DNA from: Rhizobium sp. 32-5/1
GTDB lineage: Bacteria > Pseudomonadota > Alphaproteobacteria > Rhizobiales > Rhizobiaceae
Direction of reading: 5' to 3'
Length of the DNA stretch: 64,000 bases
NCBI RefSeq assembly: GCF_029537235.1
Contig: NZ_CP120638.1
Location: 4,032,501-4,096,500 of the forward strand
The notes below the pieces were generated by a model. It saw nothing but the letters and a program-made list of their open reading frames with translations, was not told the origin of the DNA and searched no databases. Position 1 is the stretch's first letter; every line of letters starts with the position of its first letter. Both the position numbers and the translations under genes were made by a program. Shown piece by piece: positions 28,870-37,326 of this stretch.

Positions 28870-29442
28870 TCAAGCGTCCTTTGCTGCCGCTTCGCGGGCT
28901 TCGGCGGCCTGCGCGGTCACGCGCAGCCAGGAGGATGTTTCGCGCAGCGACTGGTTGACCGGCTTCTGCACATTGAGGATCGCATCGCCGCCAACCATGT
29001 TGCGCGAGCCTTCCCAGGCCTTGACCCAGACGCAGGGCATGTCGGGTTCGACCTCGCAATTGCCGTTGGCGCGAACGCCGCCGCAGGGGCCGTTGCGCAG
29101 CTGTTTTGGGCAGTTCATCGGGCAGGACATGCCCGTGGACGACAGCGCGCACTGGCCGCACATGCGACAGTCGAACAGCAGGCCCTTGACGTTGCGCTCG
29201 ATGAAGGTGATCGGCGTTTCCACACGGCTGTAGCCGACCGCCTTCCACAGCGGATGCAGCAGAAGGAAAACATCGGCGAAGCGGTGGTAGAACCACTCGA
29301 GGAAGCGGGAGTGACGCACGGCCCAGAGGCGGATCGTGTAGCTGCGGCGGGCGCGGCGGTTGGGGGACACGCCTGCCGGCGTATAGGCGCCAGTGGTGGC
29401 CTTTTTGGCGGGAGCGGCATTGCCGGGTTTTGCGTCAGCCAT
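28870..29442 (-). CDS. Cysteine-rich MTHFR C-terminal-type protein (partner of MetF-like protein)
   Basis: This 190-residue protein belongs to the 'methylene-tetrahydrofolate reductase C-terminal' family. It has a dense cysteine motif CRMCGQCALSSTGMSCPMNCP then KQLRNGPCGGVR and CEVEPDMPCVWV, which likely binds Zn or an Fe-S cluster. In acetogens a homologous protein partners with MetF in an MTHFR complex. The ATG at 29442 overlaps the upstream 29435-29737 gene by 8 bp and the stop lies 3 bp from the metF-like start, so expression is tightly coupled. A role in passing electrons to or from the MetF-like flavin is inference from family and context. Confidence 0.88.
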   Translation of the reverse strand: MADAKPGNAAPAKKATTGAYTPAGVSPNRRARRSYTIRLWAVRHSRFLEWFYHRFADVFLLLHPLWKAVGYSRVETPITFIERNVKGLLFDCRMCGQCALSSTGMSCPMNCPKQLRNGPCGGVRANGNCEVEPDMPCVWVKAWEGSRNMVGGDAILNVQKPVNQSLRETSSWLRVTAQAAEAREAAAKDA

Positions 29443-29737
29443 TGTCCTTGCCACCCGCCTTTACCAGTGCAACCAGCCGTTCCTTGTCATAGGCCGCCTC
29501 GATTTCGGCGGCTGCCGTGTCGGCTTCGGCTTCCAGATCGTCGGAAACGGGCGTGGGATCTGCCTTGCGCCACTCGGCAAGGTAATCGCCGGATTCGGCA
29601 GCACCCGTGCGCATGGCCGCCATGTCGATTGCTTCGGTAAAGCGCAGGGAAAGTTCGCGCTTGGCGGTCTTGCGTCCCTGCTTGATGATGACCTGCGCGG
29701 GAATATCGCGCCAATAGACGATGATGCGGTCTGCCAT
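29435..29737 (-). CDS. 'Virulence factor' family small protein (PF13769-like)
   Basis: This is a 100-residue protein from the ATG at 29737: MADRIIVYWRDIPAQVIIKQGRKTAKREL. It matches the short 'virulence factor' family found across alphaproteobacteria, whose biochemical role is unknown despite the name. The C-terminal half is acidic and Ala-rich (EAEADTAAAEIEAAYDKE). It overlaps the MTHFR_C gene by 8 bp, so it is part of the methyl-transfer operon. The retained coupling to one-carbon genes suggests a role there rather than in virulence. Confidence 0.78.
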   Translation of the reverse strand: MADRIIVYWRDIPAQVIIKQGRKTAKRELSLRFTEAIDMAAMRTGAAESGDYLAEWRKADPTPVSDDLEAEADTAAAEIEAAYDKERLVALVKAGGKDNG

Positions 29738-29884
29738 GTGTCCCAAATTCTCCTCTTGACCGACAATGCGCATGTCGCGGCCGCATGGCTCATCTCGCCA
29801 CGACGCAGGATATGCTCAAAAGCGACCTTGATGTTCCCCAGGCGAAATAGTCCTAAGATCGATGATAGGGCTTGCGGTCGCGGA

Positions 29885-30669
29885 CTACCAGATGCCGCGT
29901 GCAACACCGTTCCAGAGCCATGTCCAGATCGGCGGATGGTACCACTGTCTTGATGGTCCTGAGGTGGGAACCGGGCGGATCGTGCTATCAAACACGTCCT
30001 CGATGGCCTTGATGGCGATATCGGTCGAGGCTGCCGTCTGCAGCAGCGGATAGGTATGCAGGGTGTCGCGTTTCGATGGCGTCATCCGTGATTGATAAAG
30101 CACGTCGCCGGTATCGACACCCTCGTCGACCAGATGCACCGTTGCGCCGAAATTGGCCGTGTCACCGGTCGCCCGCGCCCAATATCCGCCCATCAGGCCG
30201 CGATATTGCGGGTTGATACCGGCGTGGAAATTCAGGACGGGGCAGGGCATGGCTGACAGCGTCGCGCGGCTCAGCATCCGACAACTGATCAGGAAGACGA
30301 CGTTAGGTGCGAGCTCGCGGATGCGTTCGGCGGATGAAGGTGCATTGATGCTGGCAACGCGGATCACGGCAATATCAGGGTTTTCCGTATCGCTTGCGCC
30401 GTAGTCGCGCAGGATCTCGGCAGCGCGCAAGCGCGTAAAGCGTTTGCCGAATTTGGAGACGGCCATGGTCGCGAACTGGCCACCAGCGGCAAACCATCCC
30501 AGTTTTTTTGCCCGGCGTTTCAAGAAGACCGATTTCGATTCCGGCTCTTCGAGGACGACGGTGATGGCGCTTGCGCCGAACCGGCCCGCGAGCGCATTGA
30601 TCATGACTTGCGGATTTGTGCCCCCGCCGTGACGACGACGATGCGCTTCTCTGGGTGGGTTCCCTTCAT
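29885..30669 (-). CDS. Formyltransferase family protein (Fmt/GART fold), frameshifted at N-terminus
   Basis: This is a predicted N10-formyl-THF-dependent enzyme of the formyl transferase fold, about 261 residues. The conserved core reads VLNFHAGINPQYRGLMGGYWARATGD and TVHLVDEGVDTGDVLYQ, including the catalytic-type Asn/His/Asp set. The start is the ATG at 30669 (MKGTHPEKRIVVVTAG). A G5 run near 30622-30626 must gain one G to give VVVTAGGTNPQVMINALAGR. It lies 9 bp after the exoD-like gene. It could be a formyltransferase for a sugar or amine, or act on a folate pool linked to the methyl-transfer operon; the substrate is unknown. Confidence 0.82.
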
Positions 30670-30678
30670 GCCTGGCTC

Positions 30679-31322
30679 CTAGAAAATGAAGCTGACGAGG
30701 GCTCCGGCTGCGGCAACAACGGCTGCAGCGACGGCGATCGATCCGACACCGATCGTCGTGCCGATCAGGAGACTGATGCCGTCACGTTCCGTGTGAGCAA
30801 AGCCGATGACGGCAAGCGCAAAGGCCGGCAGCCAGTTTCCGAAGGGGATAGGCAGGAAGATGATCACGGCAAGGATGAGGGCGAGCAGACCGACAAGGCG
30901 CTCGGAAAAACGGCTGCCGAGGAACCAGGCGCGTGGTTTCACCAGCGTTTCGGCGCGCACCAACCAGGGCGTGATGCGGGTGACGATCGCGGCAAAGCTT
31001 GCCTGTTCGAAGGCATAGTCGCCCATGCGCTTCGGCAGCCAGATGCGTGTGCGGCGCGAGGCGAACATCTGCCAGGCAACGAAGATCAGCGGCAGGCCGA
31101 GGATGAAGGTGGCGCCCGGCGGCAGGGAATGAGATTGGGAAGCGCGAAGACGACGAGGAAGGCGCCGAAGGACCGGTCCTCCATGGCAACGGCGAGATCG
31201 CGAAGCGTCACTTTTGGGCCGGAATTGAGGGCGAGATTGCGAAGGAGATGGGAGAGTTGGCGATCGGTATGGCCGTAAGATTGCGCTCTGGCCTGTGCCC
31301 CGTTTGAAAACGTATCCGTCAT
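30679..31322 (-). CDS. ExoD family membrane protein, frameshifted
   Basis: This is an ExoD-type inner-membrane protein of about 214 residues after repair. ExoD was named for an exopolysaccharide and alkaline-sensitivity phenotype in Sinorhizobium; its mechanism is unknown. The N-terminal half from ATG 31322 (MTDTFSNGAQARA; LAVAMEDRSFGAFLVVFALPNLIP) breaks at a C3 run near 31126-31128. One added C continues LPPGATFILGLPLIFVAWQM and three more hydrophobic helices. It lies between the DUF1638 and formyltransferase genes on the same strand, so it is probably in the operon or read through. Confidence 0.84.
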
Positions 31323-31453
31323 CTCGTCCCCGTTCCGTTTCTTGCTTGTTGTCAATCAGTCTGGCGGGGTGTGTTTACGATCGACTTAAGGCAGGAACGG
31401 GGAAATGCTTAAAATTGTTCGCAAGGCTAACGGAAGGTTTCGACCGCGCGTCG

Positions 31454-32052
31454 TCAGAGGGTGAGCAATGCGGGTGTAAGATCGCCATATCCGGTGTAGC
31501 GATATTCGTAGGCAAGACCGAGCTTTTCCGCCGCGGCTTTGGCCTTTCGCTGGAGGGTTTCGTCTTCCACCTGCGAGAGGTAAATCAGCTTTCGGTAATG
31601 GCCGAAATACATATCGCGCAGTTCCGGATGGCGATCGAGCCCCAGCGGTTCGATGACGAAGGCCTCGAACTGGCGGGCGAGAAAGTCCGTCAGGAAAAAG
31701 CGGTCAGGTCCTCATCCCAGCGCTGCTCGAAATCGGCATTGCCGGCAAAGAACGAAAAACAGTGCGGACCGGCGATGCGTCCGACCTTTTCTTCCTCGCA
31801 GAGCCGGTCGAGATGGCCCCCTGTACCGCAATCGGCATAGGCGACAAAGATGCGGCTGAAGCCTGCCAGCCGTGCCTTGTCGATTGCGGCCTTGATGCCG
31901 GGCGTGATCTTGTCGGGGGTGTTGTGCCAGATGGCGGGAAGACAGCTCAGCTCGATATGATCAAGGCCGTTTGCTTCGCAGACAGCCAGAATTTCGCGGG
32001 CGATAGCACCGCAACCAATCACGTGAACTTTTTCAGCACTCGTGCGTTTCAT
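31454..32052 (-). CDS. DUF1638 family protein, frameshifted
   Basis: This protein of unknown function, about 199 residues after repair, often neighbours MttB-type methyltransferases and corrinoid proteins. It starts at ATG 32052 (MKRTSAEKVHVIGCGAIAREI) and contains IELSCLPAIWHNTPDKI and RIFVAYADCGTGGHLDRL, with conserved cysteines typical of DUF1638. The frame breaks at a T5 run near 31695-31700; adding a T yields LTAFFLTDFLARQFEAF and then MYFGHYRKLIYLSQ to a stop at 31454. The cysteines and G-C-G motifs suggest metal or cofactor handling, but no activity is established. It lies 300 bp from the corrinoid-protein gene, with a small plus-strand gene between. Confidence 0.85.
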
Positions 32053-32110
32053 GACTGTTGGATCACTTCCATCGCAGTTTCGTGTTGAACCATCTAAAGG
32101 AATCCAGACC

Positions 32111-32269
32111 ATGACAGCAAAGACAATCGCGACCGTTGGCGTCGTTCTCCTCGCACTCACCACACTGAGCGCCTGCGGCAATACGATCCGGGGTGTTGGC
32201 CGTGATGCCGCCAATACGGTGGATGCAACTCAGGATGCCGGCCGCAACGTCGAGAATGCTGCCCAGTAA
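32111..32269 (+). CDS. Entericidin A/B family small lipoprotein
   Basis: This is a 52-residue lipoprotein: signal MTAKTIATVGVVLLALTTLSAC with lipobox LSAC, then GNTIRGVGRDAANTVDATQDAG, the hallmark of the entericidin EcnA/B family. These proteins sit at the cell envelope and have been described as toxin/antidote-like or stress-related in enteric bacteria; the rhizobial role is unknown. It is the only plus-strand gene inside the minus-strand operon region and is followed by its own terminator at 32294-32327. Confidence 0.88.
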   Translation: MTAKTIATVGVVLLALTTLSACGNTIRGVGRDAANTVDATQDAGRNVENAAQ

Positions 32270-32293
32270 AGGGTTCCTGATGAGCATATAGTG

Positions 32294-32327
32294 AAACGGC
32301 CGCTCCCGTAACAGGGGCGGCCGTTTT
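32294..32327 (+). terminator. Rho-independent terminator after entericidin gene
   Basis: AAACGGCCGC at 32294-32303 pairs with GCGGCCGTTT at 32317-32326, with further CC/GG pairs inside, followed by a short T run. The stem is nearly symmetrical, so it may also act on the minus-strand transcript from the corrinoid protein gene ending at 32355. Confidence 0.85.
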
Positions 32328-32354
32328 CGCTTTCAGCTTTGAAATCCGCAGCGA

Positions 32355-33053
32355 TCAGGCGCCGGACATCTGATTGTGCTTGCGTTTCATGAATTCCTTG
32401 GCGGTCTCAACGGCCACGGCCGCATCGCGGCAATAGGCATCGGCGCCGACGGCCTTGCCGAATTCCTCGTTGAGTGGTGCGCCGCCGACAAGCACGACGT
32501 AATCGTCGCGCATGCCTTTTTCCTTCATCGTGTCGATGACGACCTTCATATAGGGCATAGTCGTCGTCAGAAGGGCGGACATGCCCAGGATATCGGGTTG
32601 TTCACGCTCAATGGCCTCGAGATAGTTTTCGACCGGATTGTTGATGCCGAGATCGATCACGTCGAAGCCGGCCCCTTCCATCATCATACCCACGAGGTTC
32701 TTGCCGATGTCGTGGATGTCGCCCTTGACGGTGCCGATAACCATCTTGCCCTGCTTGGGGGCGCCTGTGGCAGCGAGCAGCGGACGCAGGATGAACATGC
32801 CGGCCTTCATGGCATTGGCCGACAGCAGAACTTCCGGAACGAACAGGATGCCATCCCGGAAATCGACGCCAACGATCCGCATACCTTCGACCAGAGCCTG
32901 GGTCAGGATGTCGTAGGGTACCCAGCCGCGCTTCAGCAGGATATTGGTCGCATCCTCGATTTCTTCCTTCAGGCCGTCATAGAGGTCGTCGTGCATCTGC
33001 TGCACGAGTTCGTCGTCGGAGAGATCCTCGAGAATGATTTCGTCGTCTGCCAT
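32355..33053 (-). CDS. Corrinoid (B12-binding) methyl carrier protein, MtbC/MttC-like
   Basis: This 232-residue cytosolic protein carries the methyl group on a bound corrinoid. It has an N-terminal helical cap domain (about 1-95: EEIEDATNILLKRGWVPYDIL, FVPEVLLSANAMKAG) and a C-terminal Rossmann-like B12 domain. The axial-ligand motif DxHxxG is GDIHDIGKNL, with His114. SALLTTTMPYMK and VLVGGAPLNEEF complete the binding site. The start is the ATG at 33053. It faces mttB (33519) across a 465-bp divergent region, as expected for partner proteins: the MttB protein methylates this carrier, and the pterin-dependent enzyme at 26719 demethylates it. Confidence 0.94.
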   Translation of the reverse strand: MADDEIILEDLSDDELVQQMHDDLYDGLKEEIEDATNILLKRGWVPYDILTQALVEGMRIVGVDFRDGILFVPEVLLSANAMKAGMFILRPLLAATGAPKQGKMVIGTVKGDIHDIGKNLVGMMMEGAGFDVIDLGINNPVENYLEAIEREQPDILGMSALLTTTMPYMKVVIDTMKEKGMRDDYVVLVGGAPLNEEFGKAVGADAYCRDAAVAVETAKEFMKRKHNQMSGA

Positions 33054-33518
33054 GATCGGTTTCCTCGGTTTGTGCGCTCGGTCAGCATGGTCCCGTCGCG
33101 ACACATCTGTCAATAAAACATCTATACCGGCATTGTTCCGTCCCAATGGCACAACACCCAGGCGAGGCCTGAAGGCGACTCGATCCTGCTCCTCCTGCCA
33201 TCGTTATCCGTCTTGCGACGGAAATCCCTTTTCGAAAGCGACGCTGCATGCGATGAAAAACGACGACGGCTGCCCGACGGCATTTTGTAGCCTGATGTGC
33301 TTAACAAAAACAACAGATTATGAAGCGGTTGAGCGCCGAAACGGATAGGACGGAACAAGGATTGCGACATACGACGCGAGGCGCAAAAGCGTGTTGCTGC
33401 CACCGGTGTCCGACCTGCGTCACTTGGTGGCGCATTAAGAACCGTATCGCCTTGGCCTGTTGGTAGCATAGTTTCAAATGACAGTGCAGCGACTGCACGG
33501 GAGCGAGGAAAGACAGAG
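33054..33518. promoter_or_regulatory. Divergent promoter region between corrinoid protein and mttB genes
   Basis: This 465-bp gap separates two divergent operons of the methyl-transfer module and should contain both promoters. The frames found here are antisense extensions without conserved motifs. I see no riboswitch elements and no clear palindromic operator. The ribosome binding site of mttB (GAGGAAAG) is at about 33505-33512. Confidence 0.5.
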
Positions 33519-35092
33519 ATGAGCGACAAGATCGAACTGACCGAAGCTGAGGCTGGCGGTCGCCGCACGCGCGGTGAGGGCCGCGGAGCCGCAGCCCGTA
33601 GGGCCTCCCGTACCGGTGGTGGTGCCGGCCCCTCGCTGCCGTTCATTACCCGCAAGATCAAGGAATACGAGGTTCTCGATGAGGAAGGCCTGCAACTGAT
33701 CGAGAACAATGCCGATCTGATCCTTGAAGAGATCGGCATCGAGTTCCGCGAGGACCCGGAAGCGCTCGAACTCTGGCGTAAGGCCGGTGCCGACGTTCGC
33801 GGCGAACGCGTGCATTTCCCGAAGGGCCTCTGCCGCGAAATCCTGAAGACTGCACCGTCCAGCTTCACCTGGCATGCCCGCAATCCGGAGCGCAATGTCA
33901 CGATCGGCGGCAAGGCCACCGTGTTCGCACCGGTCTACGGCCCTCCCTTCGTGCGCGATCTCGAGGGTGTGCGCCGTTACGCGACGATCGAGGATTTCCG
34001 CAATTTCGTGAAACTCGCCTATTTGGCGCCGTCTGTCCATTCCTCGGGCGGCACCGTCTGCGAGCCGGTCGATGTGCCGGTCAACAAGCGCCATCTCGAC
34101 ATGATCTACAGCCACATCAAATATTCCGACAAGCCGTTCATGGGATCGGTCACGGCGCCGGAACGCGCCGAAGACACAATCGCCATGGCCAAGCTCGTCT
34201 TCGGCGATAATTTTGTCGAAAACAATTGCGTGACGCTCAACCTGATCAATGCCAATTCGCCGATGGTCTTCGACGAAACCATGGTCGGCGCACTCAAGGT
34301 CTATGCACGTCACAATCAGGCCTGTGTGATTTCGCCATTCATCCTGTCGGGCGCCATGAGCCCGGTAACCGTGGCCGGCACGCTGACGCAGATCCTGGCC
34401 GAAGTTCTGGCCGGTGCTGCCTTCACGCAGCTGATCCGGCCGGGCGCTCCGGTCCTGTTCGGCACTTTTGCCGCCTCGATCTCGATGCAGTCAGGTGCGC
34501 CGACCTTCGGTTCGCCCGAGCCGTCGCTCGTTTCCTATGGCGCGGCCCAGCTCGCCCGTCGCCTCGGACTGCCGTTCCGTACCGGCGGCTCGCTCTGCGG
34601 CTCCAAAGTTCCCGACGCGCAGGCCGCACACGAATCGGCCAACACGATCAACATGACGCTGCTCGCCGGCACGAATTTCGTGCTTCACGCCGCCGGCTGG
34701 CTGGAAGGGGGCTCGTCTCCTCCTATGAAAAGTTCATGATCGACCAGGACCAGCTCGGCATGATGCAGAAGCTCGCGCAGGGCGTCGATCTGTCTGAAAA
34801 CGCCCAGGCGCTGGATGCTATCCGCGAAGTCGGCCCCGGCAGCCACTATCTCGGCTGCGCCCACACGCAGGCCAATTTCCAGACGGCATTCTACCGTTCG
34901 GCGCTGGCCGACAACAATTCCTATGAGCAATGGGAAGTCGAAGGCGAAAAGCGCATCGAGCAGCGGGCGAACGCCTTGTGCCGCAGCTGGCTCGACCAGT
35001 ATGAGGCGCCCTATCTCGATCCGGCGATCGACGATGCGCTGAAGCAGTTCATCGCTCAGAAGAAGGATTCGATGCCTGACGCCTTCACCTGA
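33519..35092 (+). CDS. MttB/MtgB superfamily corrinoid methyltransferase (non-pyrrolysine), frameshifted
   Basis: This is a predicted methyltransferase taking a methyl group from a quaternary or tertiary amine to the corrinoid protein, about 524 residues after repair. Family landmarks include EYEVLDEEGLQLIENNADLIL, FVRDLEGVRRYATIEDFRNF, SDKPFMGSVTAPERAED, SPFILSGAMSPVTVAGTLTQ and GTNFVLHAAGWLEGG. The frame breaks in a G5 run (34708-34712); one G restores GGLVSSYEKFMIDQDQLGM. No in-frame TAG is present in the conserved part, so it belongs to the non-pyrrolysine clade that includes glycine betaine methyltransferase MtgB. The N-terminus has a basic, Gly-rich extension. The true substrate is unknown; betaine fits bmt and the transporter in this window. 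Confidence 0.9.
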
Positions 35093-35202
35093 AGCGAGCC
35101 CGAAAGCGCCAGGGAGCAAGGCGGCGCGTCGCAGGTGGCGGACTTCATACAGAAGGCAGTCTGGCGGTCGCACTACAACACGGTTCGAGGGCCCATGCCG
35201 AA

Positions 35203-35893
35203 ATGACGGATGGCAATCGCCTGATCAATGAAGTCCGTGCGGTTCTTAAGCCGCACGGACTTTTTGCGCGGTACCGTCAATTTCGAGCCGGGCGAGGCGG
35301 GGCCTGCGCTCGTTGTTGGGGGCACCGCCCGATCCGTTGTCCTGGTCGGCAATATCGGCAGCTCCTTCTGGCCGGCCTTCCAGCGCTGGCGTAACGGCTC
35401 GCTGGCAACGGATCATCCCCTCGATGACTGGTCGAAAGCGGTCATCCGCCCGATCGCCAAGGCATTTGATGCAACGCCGTTCTTTCCGTCCGATCAACCC
35501 TTCCAGCCATTTCAGCAATGGGCGATGCGGGCGGAAGGTCTGAAAAGCTCGCCGCTTGGAATTCTGATCCATCCGCAATTCGGGCTCTGGCATGGCTACC
35601 GTGCCGCCCTGGCGTTCGACCGTCCCTTGCCGCAGACAGGGTCTTCGCCAGCAGCGCATCCCTGCGATACCTGCATGGACAAACCCTGCCTTTCGCGCTG
35701 TCCCGCCGATGCGGTGACGCCGGTAGCATTCGATGTCGCCGCCTGCCGCACGCATCTGGCGACGCCGGAAGGTGATGCCGGCTGCATGGTCGGTGGGTGT
35801 CTGGCGCGGGGGCACTGTCCCGTCGGTGCGTCCTATCGCTATGATCAGGCGCAGTTGCAGTTTCACATGGCAGCGCTCTGGCGGCTCTTTTAA
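35203..35893 (+). CDS. 4Fe-4S ferredoxin-like protein, frameshifted near the N-terminus
   Basis: This is about 230 residues after repair. The ATG at 35203 gives MTDGNRLINEVRAVLKPHGL; a T5 run near 35262-35266 needs one more T to continue FLRGTVNFEPGEAGPALVVGG. The C-terminal third has a ferredoxin-like cysteine set, CDTCMDKPCLSRCP then CRTHLATPEGDAGCMVGGCLARGHCP, resembling the epoxyqueuosine reductase (QueG)-type Fe-S region. It is 110 bp downstream of mttB on the same strand and could supply low-potential electrons for corrinoid reactivation; that is inference. Confidence 0.8.
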
Positions 35894-35962
35894 CACCTCC
35901 ACCCTCTGCATTTCGCCGCAATCCTCGCCGATGGAAAAGCGAGGCGACGAAAGGATACCGAT

Positions 35963-36706
35963 TTGACCGCGCTGAAATTGCTGATGGCGACGATTGCAGC
36001 GCTTGGTCTCGGGCTGACGGCTGCCAAGGCCGCCTGCCGTGAACTGGCGCAGGCCGGGCAACCCTCCACGATCTGCAGCTTCGATCCCGCAAAGGTGGAA
36101 ATCCGCACCTATAACAAGGACAGGACAGGCAAGCCCTACAGCTCTTTCAAGGCGCTCGCCGATGATCTGCGCTTCGATCGTGAATACATGACCTTCGCCG
36201 TCAATGGCGGCATGTATCACGCGGACCTGTCGCCGGTCGGATTGTTCACGGAGGTCGGTATCGAGAAGAATCCGATCAGCACCAAGGCCGGCTGGGGCAA
36301 TTTCCACCTCCTGCCGAACGGCGTGTTTTTCATCGAGCCCGGAAAAGCCGGCGTTCTGGAAACGGACGCCTTTTTGAAATCCGGCATCAAGCCGATCTAC
36401 GCCACCCAGTCAGGGCCGATGCTGGTTATCGATGGCGCCCTGCATCCGCGATTTCTGACCGACAGTGATTCCTTGAAAATCCGCAACGGTGTCGGCATCA
36501 GCCGCGACGGCATGGTGCATTTTGTCGTGTCGAACACTCCGGTGCGATTCTACGATTTCGCCGTTCTGTTTCGCGATGCTCTTGATTGCCCGAATGCGCT
36601 GTTTCTCGACGGCTCGATTTCCAGCCTGTTCGTACCCGCGATCGGCCGGCATGACCGGATTTTCCCGATGGGACCAATCATCGCGGTGGTGGAACGCCGT
36701 CGCTAA
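35963..36706 (+). CDS. Phosphodiester glycosidase (NAGPA-like, DUF2233) family secreted protein
   Basis: This is a 247-residue protein with a signal peptide (LLMATIAALGLGLTAAKA) starting at a TTG codon. The domain includes MTFAVNGGMYHADLSPVGLF, QSGPMLVIDGALHPRF, RNGVGISRDGMVHFVVSN and CPNALFLDGSISSLF, matching the NAGPA phosphodiester glycosidase-like fold. Such proteins are exported and may act on glycan phosphodiesters; the substrate here is not known. It lies about 70 bp after the ferredoxin-like gene and is probably functionally unrelated to it. Confidence 0.82.
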   Translation: MTALKLLMATIAALGLGLTAAKAACRELAQAGQPSTICSFDPAKVEIRTYNKDRTGKPYSSFKALADDLRFDREYMTFAVNGGMYHADLSPVGLFTEVGIEKNPISTKAGWGNFHLLPNGVFFIEPGKAGVLETDAFLKSGIKPIYATQSGPMLVIDGALHPRFLTDSDSLKIRNGVGISRDGMVHFVVSNTPVRFYDFAVLFRDALDCPNALFLDGSISSLFVPAIGRHDRIFPMGPIIAVVERRR

Positions 36707-36793
36707 AAAATATCAAAAAATTCGGCAGATACCCAAGGATCGGCGGGCGGCAAACGTCTAGTCTATAGAGGACATGAAAAAGCGGGCAGGCTC

Positions 36794-37324
36794 TTGGACG
36801 CGACATTGATCGAAAGTGCACAGCGGGGGGACCGGCAGGCGTTCAGCGCGCTTCTGGAACGACACTATGATTTCGTCCACGCCGTTGCCTGGCGCTGGTC
36901 CGGCAATCTCGCCGATGCCGAGGATATTGCGCAGGATGTCTGCGTGAAGCTCGGACAGGCGATCCGCAGCTTTCGCGGCACGAGCCGGTTCCGGACCTGG
37001 CTCTATACATTGACGCTCAACGCTGCCCGCGACCATCAGCGCAAGGTTTCGCGGGAGCGGCGCAATGCCGGGAGTTTCGCTGCGGACCCGGCATTTGCGG
37101 CTGTCGATGCAGCCAACGACAATACCGAGCAGGCGGAAGCGCTCTGGGCTGCGGTGCGCTGCCTGCCGGAAAAACAATGCGACGCCGTGCTGCTGGTTTA
37201 TGCCGAAGGATTGAACCATGCGGCGGCGGCCGACGTCATGGGCTGTTCGGAGGCAACCGTGTCCTGGCATGTGCACGAAGCCCGCAAAAGATTGAAAATC
37301 CTGCTCGGCAGGGAGACGGTGTGA
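36794..37324 (+). CDS. ECF-type RNA polymerase sigma factor
   Basis: This is a 176-residue sigma-70 family factor. Region 2 is LLERHYDFVHAVAWRWSGNLADAEDIAQDVCVKLGQ and region 4 is CLPEKQCDAVLLVYAEGLNHAAAADVMGCSEATVSWHVHEARKRL. The ORF opens at TTG 36794, but an ATG at 36774 with a good AGAGGA site just upstream would be in frame if the A5 run at 36776-36780 had one more A (MKKAGRLLDATLIE). It overlaps nothing and lies 3 bp before the vWA membrane protein, which probably acts as its regulator. Confidence 0.88.
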   Translation: MDATLIESAQRGDRQAFSALLERHYDFVHAVAWRWSGNLADAEDIAQDVCVKLGQAIRSFRGTSRFRTWLYTLTLNAARDHQRKVSRERRNAGSFAADPAFAAVDAANDNTEQAEALWAAVRCLPEKQCDAVLLVYAEGLNHAAAADVMGCSEATVSWHVHEARKRLKILLGRETV

Positions 37325-37326
37325 TC

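Noticed and set aside
27685-29640. 651-codon plus-strand open frame
   Set aside because: It is antisense to the pterin-methyltransferase, MetF-like and MTHFR_C genes, which have clear family motifs; the plus frame has none.
33519-35092. Pyrrolysine-containing MttB
   Set aside because: No in-frame TAG codon is found in the conserved part and no pyl genes are seen, so the protein is treated as a non-pyrrolysine family member.
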